A DNA stretch of 64,000 nucleotides, from positions 1-64,000 of the forward strand of contig JAJZDX010000002.1 in NCBI GenBank assembly GCA_021805865.1. The letters are read 5' to 3'. Of the stretch, positions 8,329-22,104 are shown piece after piece. The stretch comes from Pseudomonadota bacterium (GTDB lineage: Bacteria > Pseudomonadota > Gammaproteobacteria > Steroidobacterales > Steroidobacteraceae). The translations under genes were made by a program, and so were the position numbers. The number at the start of each line of letters is the position of its first letter. Positions within the stretch are counted from its first letter, which is position 1. The notes below the pieces were generated by a model. The model saw only the letters and a program-made list of their open reading frames with translations. It had not been told where the DNA came from and made no database searches.

Positions 8329-9651
8329 CTATCCTTCTGCCCTGAACTGCACCGTTACCGACAGTCCCCGTCCCCCCTCGCCTCCTCCCAGCTCGATGCG
8401 TGCCCCGTGCGCATCGGCGATGGCCTTGACGATGGCGAGCCCGAGGCCGCTGCCGGGTGCGGCCGTGCCGGGCCGGCGGTAGAACCGGTCGAACACGCGC
8501 GCACGCTCCTCGGGGGCGATGCCGGGGCCGTTGTCGGTGACCTTGAGCAGCACCTGGGAGGGCGTTGCCGCGGACCGCTCGACCGAGACATCCACCCGGC
8601 CGCCCGAGGGGGTATAGCGCGCCGCGTTGTCGACCAGGTTGCGGATCAGGGTCGCAAGCGCCTCCCGGTCGCCTTGCACGAACGCCGGCAGCGCTTCCGA
8701 GATTCCAAGATCGATTCCTCGCGCATCCGCAAGCGGCACCAGCTCGGCCACCACATCTCGGGCGAGCTCATCGAGAGCGATGCGGATGTGCGCGGGCTCG
8801 GCCCGCGGCTCCTGACGGGCGAGCGAGAGCATCTGCCCGACCAGGCGGATGGAGCGTTGCACGCCCTCCGACAGCTTGCTCATGGCCTCCGCGCGCTCCC
8901 CGTCCGTTCCCGCGCGCTCGAGCGCGCCCAACTGCAGGTGCAGCGCGGCGAGCGGCGTGCGCAGCTCATGGGCCGCATCCGCCATGAAGGCCCGCTCGCG
9001 GTCGAGCGCCACCGTCAGGCGCGCCAGCAGGTCGTTGAGGGCGCTCACCAGGGGCTGAACCTCCTCGGGCAGCCGCTCGCTCGAGAGCGGCTCCAATGCG
9101 CCGACGCGGCGCGCCTTGACCGAGGAGGCGAGCCGCTGCAGAGGCTGCAGCGCATGGCCCACGGCGAACCACACCAGCAATACGAGCACGGGCACGGCCA
9201 GCGCAAACGGCAGCAGCGTCCTGATCGCGAGCTGTATGGCCTGATGGCGGCGCACGCTTATCAGCTGCGCCACCTGAATCACCCGTGTCGGGGACTCCAC
9301 CGCATAGGCCCGCCAGCGGCCCTCGCTGGTCTTGACGGTGGAAAAGCCGATGGTGGTGAAGTTCGGCAGCACGGCGTGCGCCGGGGAGAGATAGATGCGC
9401 TGGCCGTCGATGGTCCAGACCTGCACCACGAAGCCATAGGCGGCGGCGCGCGAGGGAATGGACAGCGGCCAGAGGTATTCCACCGGCTGGTCGCGCAGCA
9501 CGAGGGCCATCTCTTTCAGGTGGTAGTCGAAGAACCTGTCGTACTGTCGCAGCGTATTGTGATAGACGACCAGGCTGCCCGTCAGGCCCACGATCGAAAT
9601 GCCGCCCAGGAGCCACGCGAGCAGCCGCGCCCGCAGAGAGCCCATCGTCAT
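8329..9651 (-). CDS. Sensor histidine kinase, QseC/PmrB-like
   Basis: This 440-residue inner-membrane kinase has a membrane helix at about 9–31 and a periplasmic sensor segment (about 32–143). A second membrane helix (about 144–166) is followed by a HAMP-like linker. The DHp helix carries phospho-accepting H228 in AHELRTPLAAL. The ATPase domain has N-box NLVDNAARYT, DNGPGIAP and GSGLGLAIVKAIA. The start overlaps the response-regulator stop by 4 bp, so the pair is co-translated. The sensor domain resembles the 2CSK-N type of QseC. The signal it detects is unknown. Confidence 0.92.
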   Translation of the reverse strand: MTMGSLRARLLAWLLGGISIVGLTGSLVVYHNTLRQYDRFFDYHLKEMALVLRDQPVEYLWPLSIPSRAAAYGFVVQVWTIDGQRIYLSPAHAVLPNFTTIGFSTVKTSEGRWRAYAVESPTRVIQVAQLISVRRHQAIQLAIRTLLPFALAVPVLVLLVWFAVGHALQPLQRLASSVKARRVGALEPLSSERLPEEVQPLVSALNDLLARLTVALDRERAFMADAAHELRTPLAALHLQLGALERAGTDGERAEAMSKLSEGVQRSIRLVGQMLSLARQEPRAEPAHIRIALDELARDVVAELVPLADARGIDLGISEALPAFVQGDREALATLIRNLVDNAARYTPSGGRVDVSVERSAATPSQVLLKVTDNGPGIAPEERARVFDRFYRRPGTAAPGSGLGLAIVKAIADAHGARIELGGGEGGRGLSVTVQFRAEG

Positions 9652-10307
9652 GCCGGCCGCACCCGGTAGCCGACGCCGCGCACGGTCAGGATGTAGTCCG
9701 CGCCCAGTTTGCGGCGAAGGCCGTGGACGTGCACCTCGACCGCATTGCTTTCCACCTCCTGGCCCCAGCCGTAGAGGCGCTCCTCGATCCGCGCCCGGGA
9801 GAGGATGGTTCCAGGGCGCTCCATCAGCAGCTGCAGCAGCGCGAATTCCTTGGGCGACACGGCGATGTCCTCGCCGTCGCGCCGCACGGTGTGGGCCGCG
9901 GGGTCGAGCACCACGCCCAGATGCTCGATGGCCGGTGCGCCGCGCCCTGACTTGCGGCGCAGCAGGGCGCGGATGCGCGCGGCCAGCTCGTTCAGGTCGA
10001 AAGGCTTCACCAGATAATCGTCGGCACCGGCATCGAGGCCCTGCACCCGGTCGGAGACTGCATCCCGCGCCGTCAGGATGATCACCGGCAGCGCCTCGTC
10101 CCGCTCCCGCAGGGCAGTGAGCACCCCGAGGCCTCCTTTTCGGGGCAGCCCCAGGTCAAGCAGCAGCAGGTCGAACGGCTCGGTGCGCAGCACCGCCTCG
10201 GCGGTCTCTCCGTCGTGCACCCAGTCCACGGTGAAGCCATCCTTCCTCAGGCCCGCACGGATGGCCTCGCCGATCATGGTGTCGTCTTCCACGAGAAGCA
10301 GTCTCAT
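9648..10307 (-). CDS. OmpR/PhoB-family response regulator, QseB/PmrA-like
   Basis: This 219-residue two-domain regulator has a receiver domain with the acidic pocket E7/D8/D9, phospho-acceptor D51 (LLLLDLGLP), T79-region LTAR and K101-region VKPF. A winged-helix DNA-binding domain follows (about 125–219) with the SNAVEVHVHGLRRKLG recognition helix. It is the first gene of a two-gene minus-strand operon with the histidine kinase. It is divergent from rsmG, whose start lies about 95 bp away, so the intergenic segment probably carries both promoters. Target genes cannot be predicted from this window. Confidence 0.94.
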   Translation of the reverse strand: MRLLLVEDDTMIGEAIRAGLRKDGFTVDWVHDGETAEAVLRTEPFDLLLLDLGLPRKGGLGVLTALRERDEALPVIILTARDAVSDRVQGLDAGADDYLVKPFDLNELAARIRALLRRKSGRGAPAIEHLGVVLDPAAHTVRRDGEDIAVSPKEFALLQLLMERPGTILSRARIEERLYGWGQEVESNAVEVHVHGLRRKLGADYILTVRGVGYRVRPA

Positions 10308-10402
10308 TTCAATTCAGTGCCTTGCGGGTCCGCGCGCCGGGCGGTGATTTTGTCGCTCCATCCCCCGCGGCCTCTGCCAAAATGCCTCTTCCGATCCGAC
10401 CC

Positions 10403-11062
10403 ATGAGCTGCTCTGCCGTGCCCGCGGCGACATCCGCACAACAGACCGCCGCACTCGTCCACGCCGCCGCCGCGCTGGGCGTCGCGTTGACGGAGCACGA
10501 TGCCCTGCGGCTGCTGCAACTGCTGGAAGAGCTGGCTCGTTGGAACCGCCGCTTCAATCTGACAGCGATCAGGCACGGTCCCGACATGGTAACGCACCAC
10601 CTGCTCGACAGTCTGGCCGTGAGCCGGTATCTGCAGGGGGACACCGTGGCCGATGTCGGCACCGGGGCGGGCTTCCCGGGGCTGCCGCTCGCGCTCGTCA
10701 ACCCTGAGCGGCGCTTCACCCTGATCGACTCCAACGGCAAGAAGATCCGCTTCGTGTCCCATGCGCTGCGGACCTTGGGGCTGGTGAACGTCGAGGCGCT
10801 CCAGACCCGAGTGGAGGCGCTGCGGCCGGACCGACCGTTCGATACCGTGGTCGCGCGCGCGTTCGCGCCGTTGCCCGAGATGCTGGAGCTCATCGCGCCG
10901 CTTTGCGGCCCGCACACCCGCGTGCTCGCCCTGAAGGGCAGGCGGCCGGCACAGGAGATCGCGGCCCTGCCCGATGGCTGGCAGGCGGAGTCGCTCCCGC
11001 TCACTGTCCCAGGCCTCGGCGAGGAGCGGTGTGTGATCGTCCTTAACGCGGCCCCGGTTTAG
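10403..11062 (+). CDS. rsmG: 16S rRNA (guanine527-N7)-methyltransferase RsmG
   Basis: RsmG methylates G527 of 16S rRNA using S-adenosylmethionine. The 219-residue reading contains WNRRFNLTAIR, HHLLDSLAV, the SAM motif VADVGTGAGFPGLPLAL, LIDSNGKKIRF and FDTVVARAFAPL, all family hallmarks. The frame stays open upstream to 10322, with another ATG at 10382. No clear Shine–Dalgarno distinguishes the starts, so 10403 was chosen because it gives the usual length. In many bacteria this gene sits between mnmG and parA near the origin. Here a divergent regulator/dehydrogenase pair has been placed between it and parA. Its 3' end overlaps the convergent lrp gene by 20 bp. Confidence 0.93.
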   Translation: MSCSAVPAATSAQQTAALVHAAAALGVALTEHDALRLLQLLEELARWNRRFNLTAIRHGPDMVTHHLLDSLAVSRYLQGDTVADVGTGAGFPGLPLALVNPERRFTLIDSNGKKIRFVSHALRTLGLVNVEALQTRVEALRPDRPFDTVVARAFAPLPEMLELIAPLCGPHTRVLALKGRRPAQEIAALPDGWQAESLPLTVPGLGEERCVIVLNAAPV

Positions 11063-11534
11063 TCCCCGCCGCCAACGGCAGCGCCGTGGTCTCCTTGATC
11101 ACCGACAGCGCAATGAAGGAGTGGACCGACTGCACGCCGGGAAAGCGCGACAGATGGTCGAGGAAGAACGCCTCATAGGCCTTGATGTCTCGACACACGA
11201 TGCGCAGCAGGAAATCGGTCTCGCCCATGAGCGTGTAGCAGCCCTGGATCTCGGGGTGCTCACGGACCGCCTCCTCGAACTTCAGCAGTGCATCGCGTCC
11301 GTGTCCGGTCAGCTTGACCTGTGAGAACACCAGCACGTTCAGGCCTACCTTCTCGCGGTCGAGCAGCGCGACCCGGTTGCGGATCACGCCCAGCTCCTGC
11401 AGGCGGCTCATGCGTCGCCAGCACGTGGAGGCCGTCATTCCCAGCCGCTCGGCAATCTCGGCCGCCGACAGGTCGCCATGGCTTTGGATCAAGTCCAGGA
11501 TGCGGACATCCCCCCGGTCGAAGTCTGCTTGCAT
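11043..11534 (-). CDS. Lrp/AsnC-family transcriptional regulator
   Basis: This 163-residue regulator has an N-terminal winged HTH (about residues 8–60, LSAAEIAERLGMTASTCWRRMSRLQELGVI) and a C-terminal RAM/ACT-like effector domain (about 70–150) with GHGRDALLKFEEAV and CYTLMGETDFLLRI. Such proteins sense amino acids and form octamers. It is divergent from the leucine-dehydrogenase gene, with a 150-bp shared control region, so it very likely regulates that gene. It resembles BkdR/LdhR-type local activators more than global Lrp. That is an inference from context only. Confidence 0.9.
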   Translation of the reverse strand: MQADFDRGDVRILDLIQSHGDLSAAEIAERLGMTASTCWRRMSRLQELGVIRNRVALLDREKVGLNVLVFSQVKLTGHGRDALLKFEEAVREHPEIQGCYTLMGETDFLLRIVCRDIKAYEAFFLDHLSRFPGVQSVHSFIALSVIKETTALPLAAGTKPGPR

Positions 11535-11684
11535 CGATCGTCTCGCTGACTAACGCTGATATGCAATGAATCATTCATCCTGGCGGCAAATAGAGCAAGC
11601 TTTGTGAGGCGCCTTGCGGGCCTGCCGGCGTAGGGTGCCCGTTTCCCGGGCGGGCATGCCCTGCACTGAAGCGGAGACACAGCG

Positions 11685-12731
11685 ATGGATTTGTACGAAA
11701 TGCCGGACTTCGACGGCCACGAACAGGTGGTCTTCGGCTTCGACGCGACCACGGGTCTGCGCGCGGTGATCGCCATTCATTCCACTGCGCTCGGGCCGGC
11801 CGCCGGCGGCTGCCGGATGTGGCCTTACGCTTCCACCGGGGAAGCGCTCACGGATGCGCTGCGCCTCTCGCGCGGCATGAGCTACAAGAACGCCATGGCC
11901 GAACTGCCGCTGGGCGGCGGCAAGGCCGTCATCCTGGGGGATTCGCGCCGGGACAAGACCCCACGCCTGTTCCAGGCGCTCGGCCGGCTGGTCGACTCGC
12001 TCGGTGGCCGCTACGTCACTGCCGAGGATGTCGGCACCAGCACCGTGGACATGGAACAGGTGGCGGGCGTGACCCGGTACGTGAGCGGCCTTTCACGCAA
12101 GGCGGGGGAGGTGGGCGGCGATCCGGGGCCGCAGACCGCTCTGGGGGTGTATCTCGGCATCCAGGCGGCCGTGAAGTTTCAACTGGACCGGGATCTTGCC
12201 GGGCTGACCGTGGCCGTGCAGGGTCTGGGAGGGGTCGGCGGGCCATTGTGCCGGCTCCTCGCGGGAGACGGGGTGCGTCTGAAGGTGGCTGATGTCCGCT
12301 CGGGCGCCGCCGAGCAGCTCAGAGAAGAGCTCGGCGCCGAAGTAGTCCCCGCCGACGCCATTGCCTCCGAGGCGGCGGACGTGTTCGCCCCTTGTGCCCT
12401 GGGAGCGGTGCTGAACAGCCGCTCCATCCCGACCCTGCGCACACGGGTCGTGGCCGGCGCGGCGAACAATCAGCTGGCGCGCGAGGAGGACGGCCTTGCA
12501 CTGATGAGAGCCGGTATTCTCTACGCGCCGGACTATGTCATCAATGCCGGCGGCATCATCAATGTGTCGCATGAGTACCGCGGAGGAGCCTCCGAGGCCC
12601 GAGTGCGTGCCGACATCGGCAAGATTCCCGGCCGGCTCACCGAGATCTTCGAGCGTGCGCGGCGCGAGGAGCGCCCGACCAGCGTGGTGGCCGACCAGAT
12701 GGCCCGCGAGCGGCTGAAGCGCGCCGCCTAG
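11685..12731 (+). CDS. Leucine dehydrogenase (Glu/Leu/Phe/Val dehydrogenase family)
   Basis: It catalyses NAD-dependent oxidative deamination of branched-chain amino acids. The 348-residue protein matches leucine dehydrogenases in length. It has substrate-binding and catalytic lysines in MSYKNAM (K68) and PLGGGKAVI (K80), the TAEDVGTS segment, and an NAD-binding Rossmann motif at VAVQGLGGVGGPL. Its C-terminal half includes AGAANNQLA and APDYVINAGGIINV. It is divergent from the Lrp-type gene. Together with the branched-chain aminotransferase at 40 kb it points to active Leu/Ile/Val turnover. Substrate preference among Leu, Val and Phe cannot be fixed by eye. Confidence 0.92.
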   Translation: MDLYEMPDFDGHEQVVFGFDATTGLRAVIAIHSTALGPAAGGCRMWPYASTGEALTDALRLSRGMSYKNAMAELPLGGGKAVILGDSRRDKTPRLFQALGRLVDSLGGRYVTAEDVGTSTVDMEQVAGVTRYVSGLSRKAGEVGGDPGPQTALGVYLGIQAAVKFQLDRDLAGLTVAVQGLGGVGGPLCRLLAGDGVRLKVADVRSGAAEQLREELGAEVVPADAIASEAADVFAPCALGAVLNSRSIPTLRTRVVAGAANNQLAREEDGLALMRAGILYAPDYVINAGGIINVSHEYRGGASEARVRADIGKIPGRLTEIFERARREERPTSVVADQMARERLKRAA

Positions 12732-12810
12732 GGAAAATCCGTTCTTCGGCCGAGGGCGTGTGTTCACGCAATAGCCACTCGGCCCGAGGCTCCTAGTACA
12801 CTGCGCGCCC

Positions 12811-13653
12811 ATGAAGCGCGTCATCGCCATTGCCAACCAGAAAGGCGGCGTCGGCAAGACCACCACCGCGGTCAATCTGGCCGCCTCGCTCGCCGCCACC
12901 AAGCGGCGCGTGCTGCTTCTGGACCTCGATCCCCAGGGCAATGCGACCATGGGCAGCGGCATCGACAAAATCGGGCTCGAGAGCGGCACCTGCGAGGTGC
13001 TGCTCGGCGAGGCCGGGCTCGCCGCGAGCCTTCGCTCCATCGAGCGTGGCGGCTACGCGCTGCTGCCGGCCAATCAGGACCTCACCGCCGCGGAAGTGCG
13101 CCTGCTCGGCATGAGCTCCGGGCGCGAGACGCAGCTGCGGGAAGTGCTGGTTCCGGTGCGCGAGGGCTACGACGTGATCCTCATCGACTGTCCCCCGGCG
13201 CTCAACATGCTCACCGTCAACGCGCTGGTCGCGGCCGACAGCGTGCTCATCCCCATGCAATGCGAATACTACGCCCTGGAGGGGCTGTCGGCGCTCATCG
13301 GCACCATCGAACAGATCCGCGCCACGGCCAATCCACCGCTCGAGATCGAGGGCATCCTGCGCACCATGTTCGATCCGCGCAACAACCTCGCCAACGAGGT
13401 GAGCGCCCAGCTCATCATGCATTTCAACGACAAAGTGTTTCGCACCATCATTCCGCGCAACATCCGCCTGGCCGAGGCGCCCTCCTTTGGCTGCCCGGTG
13501 CTGTTTCACGATAAGGAGTCGCGGGGCGCGCTCGCCTACCTGGCGCTCGCCGGGGAGATGATCCGGCGGGATGAGGAGGCGGGGCGGGGGCACGAGAGCG
13601 GATCGCCGGACGATTCGGACCTCGAGGCAACCGTGCCGGGGATCCCCTCATGA
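12811..13653 (+). CDS. parA: Chromosome-partitioning ATPase ParA (Soj)
   Basis: ParA is the DNA-binding, dimerising ATPase of the chromosomal ParABS system. The 280-residue protein begins [23 protein letters not shown] with the deviant Walker A (K11, GGVGKTT). It has Walker A' [15 protein letters not shown] and Walker [15 protein letters not shown]. No N-terminal HTH extension is present, which fits a chromosomal rather than plasmid ParA. A short acidic C-terminal tail ([16 protein letters not shown]) follows the domain. Its stop overlaps parB by 4 bp. Confidence 0.95.
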   Translation: MKRVIAIANQKGGVGKTTTAVNLAASLAATKRRVLLLDLDPQGNATMGSGIDKIGLESGTCEVLLGEAGLAASLRSIERGGYALLPANQDLTAAEVRLLGMSSGRETQLREVLVPVREGYDVILIDCPPALNMLTVNALVAADSVLIPMQCEYYALEGLSALIGTIEQIRATANPPLEIEGILRTMFDPRNNLANEVSAQLIMHFNDKVFRTIIPRNIRLAEAPSFGCPVLFHDKESRGALAYLALAGEMIRRDEEAGRGHESGSPDDSDLEATVPGIPS

Positions 13654-14567
13654 GCCAGAAAAAGCCGACCCTGGGCCGCGGGCTCGCCGATCTGCTCGGG
13701 CCGCGTGCTTCGCCGCCGAGCCCCGCTCCGCAGCAGGGCGCGGCTCCCCGGCCCTCCGATCCGGGCGAGCAGCTGACCCGGCTGCCGCTCGATGTGCTGC
13801 AGCGCGGCAAGTACCAGCCCAGGGTCGACATGCATCCCGAGACGCTCGAGGAGCTGGCCGGCTCGATCAAGGTCCAGGGCGTGGTGCAGCCCATCGTGGT
13901 GCGCCCGCTCGCTTCGAGCCCCGGACAGCCGCAGCGCTACGAGATCATCGCCGGCGAGCGCCGATGGCGCGCCGCGCAGATGGCGGGCCTCGACCAGATC
14001 CCTGCGATCGTGCGGCAGATCCCGGATGAGGCCGCGATCGCCGTGGCGCTCATCGAGAACATCCAGCGGGAAAACCTCAATCCCCTCGAGGAGGCGCGCG
14101 CGCTGCAGCGCCTCATCGGCGAATTCGAGCTGACCCACGCTCAGGCGGCCGACGCGGTCGGGCGTTCCCGCGCCGGCGTGAGCAATCTGCTGCGGCTGCT
14201 GGAGCTCGCCCCAGAGGTCTGCGAGCTCATCGAGCGGCGTCAGATCGAGATGGGACATGCGCGCGCGCTCCTGGGCCTTTCGCAGCGCCGCCAGCAGACC
14301 GAGAGCGCGCTGATCGTGGCAAAAAAGGGCCTGTCGGTCAGGGAAACCGAGGCGCTGGTGCGGCGAATGCAGCCGCACGGGGACGGAGACGGAGGCGCTC
14401 AGGCCCCTGCGCCGCGCAATGCGGATGTGCGCCACCTGGAGCAGGAGCTCGCGGAGAAGCTCGGCGCCCAGGTCGCCATCCATCACACCCAGGCGGGCAG
14501 GGGCAAGCTGGTGGTGAGCTACAACAGCCTGGACGAGCTCGACGGAATCCTCGCGCATATCAATTAG
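13650..14567 (+). CDS. parB: Chromosome-partitioning protein ParB (Spo0J)
   Basis: ParB binds parS sites and spreads as a CTP-dependent clamp. The 305-residue protein starts [17 protein letters not shown], the conserved ParA-interacting N-terminus. It has the CTP-binding fold with Box [12 protein letters not shown] (GERR at 102–105) and [14 protein letters not shown]. The HTH for parS recognition spans about 162–182. A C-terminal dimerisation domain ends in [15 protein letters not shown]. It is the second gene of a 4-bp-overlapping pair with parA. No canonical 16-bp parS palindrome was noticed nearby by eye. Confidence 0.95.
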   Translation: MSQKKPTLGRGLADLLGPRASPPSPAPQQGAAPRPSDPGEQLTRLPLDVLQRGKYQPRVDMHPETLEELAGSIKVQGVVQPIVVRPLASSPGQPQRYEIIAGERRWRAAQMAGLDQIPAIVRQIPDEAAIAVALIENIQRENLNPLEEARALQRLIGEFELTHAQAADAVGRSRAGVSNLLRLLELAPEVCELIERRQIEMGHARALLGLSQRRQQTESALIVAKKGLSVRETEALVRRMQPHGDGDGGAQAPAPRNADVRHLEQELAEKLGAQVAIHHTQAGRGKLVVSYNSLDELDGILAHIN

Positions 14568-14697
14568 TCATACTTACGGTGCCGAGCGACGCGGCCGCAA
14601 CTGCTCTGTTTCGGCACAAAAATCCGTGGCCTTCGCGCGGCTTCGAGGATAGGTAGAAATCCCCGGATTTCACACGGGATTTCACATGCTTATGCAG

Positions 14698-14726
14698 TAG
14701 ACTCCCCCGGGGCCGGTCAATATAAT
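14698..14726 (+). promoter_or_regulatory. Predicted sigma-70 promoter of the atp operon
   Basis: A perfect -10 hexamer TATAAT (14721–14726) is preceded after exactly 17 bp by TAGACT (14698–14703), matching 4 of 6 bases of TTGACA. It lies in the only AT-rich part of the parB–atpI spacer, about 200 bp upstream of atpI, so it would give a long GC-rich leader. Confidence 0.6.
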
Positions 14727-14892
14727 CGCGCGGCTTTTCGGCCTGTCGGGTGCTGGCGCTCGCGGGCCGGGCCGCGTTGCGGCGCGTAGCGCCATCAGCA
14801 CGGCATGGTGGGCGATGGGCCGTCCGTTTCCCGGGGCGCACGCTTCGGCGCGGACGGGTCTCGGAGGGCCCGCGGTAACTGTGTAGGGTCTT

Positions 14893-14918
14893 GTGGAAAT
14901 CGCCTCGGTGATTTCCAC
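14893..14918 (+). promoter_or_regulatory. Perfect 9-bp hairpin immediately upstream of atpI
   Basis: GTGGAAATC (14893–14901) and GATTTCCAC (14910–14918) form a perfect 9-bp stem with an 8-nt loop. It ends two bases before the first possible GTG start of atpI and covers the region where a ribosome-binding site should lie. It may lower atpI translation; this is an inference. Confidence 0.5.
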
Positions 14919-14929
14919 CAGTGAATGAG

Positions 14930-16278
<1,349 letters not shown>

Positions 16279-16322
16279 CCGGTTTGTCCCGTCCAAACTC
16301 TTTCCTACTCGAGGAGAATTAA

Positions 16323-16595
<273 letters not shown>

Positions 16596-16636
16596 TCCGG
16601 GCGCGCCGCTAGAGAGCTGTCCGGAAGGAGGCGACC

Positions 16637-17107
16637 GTGCACATCAATCTGACGCTCCTCGTCCAGATGCTGGCATTCGCCGCGCTCATCTGGTTCACGA
16701 TGAAGTTCGTCTGGCCGATGATTCTCGGCCCGATGCAGGAACGCGAGCGCAGGATCGCGCAAGGCCTGGCCGCGGCCGACAAGGGCGAGGAGGAGCTCAA
16801 ACAGGCGCGCTCCGGCGCCGAGAGCATCGTGCGGGAGGCGCGTGAGCGGGCCGGCGCCATCATCGACCAGGCGCAGCGCCGTGCCAACGAGATCATCGAG
16901 GAAGCAAGGACCGCCGCCAGTCACGAAGGCCAGCGCGCGCTGAACGCCGCGCAGCAGCAGATCGAGCTCGAGGCCACGCAGGCCCGCGAGCAGCTGCGCC
17001 GGCAGATCGGCGAGATCGCGGTTGCCGCGGCCTCCAAGCTCCTCGAGCGCGAGATCGATCCGCGTGCGCACGAGGCGCTGATCGATCAGTTCGCGGCGCA
17101 GATCTAG
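16637..17107 (+). CDS. atpF: F1Fo ATP synthase subunit b
   Basis: This is the peripheral stalk subunit. The 156-residue protein has one N-terminal membrane helix (LLVQMLAFAALIWFTMKFVWP) followed by a long charged coiled coil (about 32–130) and a C-terminal delta-binding region. The start is a GTG preceded by GGAAGGAGG at ideal spacing, which fixes it despite the rare codon. It lies between atpE and atpH in the standard order. Confidence 0.95.
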   Translation: MHINLTLLVQMLAFAALIWFTMKFVWPMILGPMQERERRIAQGLAAADKGEEELKQARSGAESIVREARERAGAIIDQAQRRANEIIEEARTAASHEGQRALNAAQQQIELEATQAREQLRRQIGEIAVAAASKLLEREIDPRAHEALIDQFAAQI

Positions 17108-17118
17108 CAGGGGACCCG

Positions 17119-17652
17119 ATGGCCGACAAAAACACCATCGCCCGGCCTTACGCGAAGGCCGCCTTCGAAGCCGCGGGCACCGCCCGCCTCGGCCCATGGG
17201 CCGGGGCACTGCGCGCGGCCGCGAGCGTCGTGACGGACCCGAGGGTCGGGTCGCTGATCGGCAACCCCCGGGTTCTGCCCGGGCAGCTCGCCGATCTGGT
17301 GATCGATGTGGCCGGCGGCGGGCTCGATGCGGACGGGCGCAACTTCATCCGCATGCTCGCGGACAATCGCCGCCTCGACTGCCTGCCGCAAATCGCCGCT
17401 CGCTTCGAGCAGCTCAAGGCCGAAGCCGAAGGGACCATCGAGGTCACGGTGACCTCCGCGGTGCCGCTCAGCGAGGCGCAGCGCAGCGAGCTCTCCAGCG
17501 CACTCGCGCGCAGGCTGAAGCGCACGGTGCGTCTGCAATGCGCTACCGACCCGCAGCTCATCGGCGGCGCCGTGCTGCGCGCCGGCGACCTGGTGATCGA
17601 TGGCTCGCTCCTTGCCCGGCTGCACCGTATCGCCTACGAGCTGATGGCATGA
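17119..17652 (+). CDS. atpH: F1Fo ATP synthase subunit delta
   Basis: This 177-residue protein links the peripheral stalk to the top of F1. It starts MADKNTIARPYAKAAFEAA, the helical N-domain that contacts alpha. It ends with the conserved DPQLIGGAVLRAGDLVIDGSLLARL region. Length and position are standard. A 113-bp spacer with two strong stem-loops separates it from atpA. Confidence 0.95.
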   Translation: MADKNTIARPYAKAAFEAAGTARLGPWAGALRAAASVVTDPRVGSLIGNPRVLPGQLADLVIDVAGGGLDADGRNFIRMLADNRRLDCLPQIAARFEQLKAEAEGTIEVTVTSAVPLSEAQRSELSSALARRLKRTVRLQCATDPQLIGGAVLRAGDLVIDGSLLARLHRIAYELMA

Positions 17653-17680
17653 GCAACGGCGGAAGAGATCTCTGTCTTTC

Positions 17681-17733
17681 CGGCGCGCCTTGCGCGCCGC
17701 CACATGGTCGGGGCTTGCGACAGCGCGAGCCCC
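17681..17733 (+). repeat. Two stem-loops in the atpH–atpA spacer
   Basis: Stem 1 is CGGCGCGC (17681–17688) with GCGCGCCG (17692–17699) around a 3-nt loop. Stem 2 pairs 17710–17719 with 17724–17733, about 10 bp including one G–U, around a 4-nt loop. They stand between the delta and alpha genes inside the operon, and may mark an mRNA processing or stability boundary between the Fo/delta part and the F1 part. Confidence 0.55.
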
Positions 17734-17765
17734 GTTGAAACCTGCGCGAAGCGCATGAGGCATAC

Positions 17766-19307
<1,542 letters not shown>

Positions 19308-19317
19308 AGGCAAATCC

Positions 19318-21632
<2,315 letters not shown>

Positions 21633-21643
21633 GAAAATTCCAG

Positions 21644-22072
21644 ATGGCCGAACGGCACACCCTTCAAGTCGATATCGTCAGCGCCGAGGGCGAGATCTTC
21701 TCCGGTCCGGCGACGATGGTGGTCGCGCCGGCCTCCCAAGGGGATATCGGCGTGGCGCCGAGGCACGCGCCGCTGCTCTCGATGCTCAAGCCGGGCGAGG
21801 TGCGGGTCCACCTGCCGGACGGGACCGAGCAGTTCTTCTTCGTCGGCGGCGGGGCCATCGAGGTGCAGCCGAGCAAGGTCACGGTGCTCGCCGACACCGC
21901 GCTGCGCGCCAAGGACATCGATGAGGCGGCGGCGCTCGCCGCCAAGCAGCGCGCCGAGGAGGCGCTCAAGGACCGCAGCGGGCACATCACGCAGGCCGAG
22001 GCGCTGGCGGAGCTGGCCCGAGCGGCGGCACAGTTGAAGATCATTGCGCGGCTGCGCAAGCAGCACAGCTAG
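21644..22072 (+). CDS. atpC: F1Fo ATP synthase subunit epsilon
   Basis: This 142-residue rotor subunit also inhibits ATP hydrolysis. An N-terminal beta-sandwich (about 1–88) contains QVDIVSAEGEIFSG and GDIGVAPRHAPLLSMLKPGEV. A C-terminal two-helix inhibitory domain (about 90–140) follows. It is the last gene of the atp operon, and glmU follows after about 30 bp. Confidence 0.96.
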   Translation: MAERHTLQVDIVSAEGEIFSGPATMVVAPASQGDIGVAPRHAPLLSMLKPGEVRVHLPDGTEQFFFVGGGAIEVQPSKVTVLADTALRAKDIDEAAALAAKQRAEEALKDRSGHITQAEALAELARAAAQLKIIARLRKQHS

Positions 22073-22104
22073 GCAGGGCGGCCATCGTGGACCGTGATGG
22101 CGCC

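Larger units (their letters stand above)
14568..14920. other. parB–atpI intergenic region carrying the ATP-synthase promoter
   Basis: These 353 bp hold no gene. They contain an AT-rich segment with a near-consensus promoter (14698–14726), a GC-rich leader of about 190 nt, and a hairpin directly before atpI (14893–14918). Confidence 0.7.

Noticed and set aside
14577-14640. Possible parS site near parB (TGTTTCGGCACA-like string)
   Set aside because: It is not a palindrome and departs too far from the canonical 16-bp parS.
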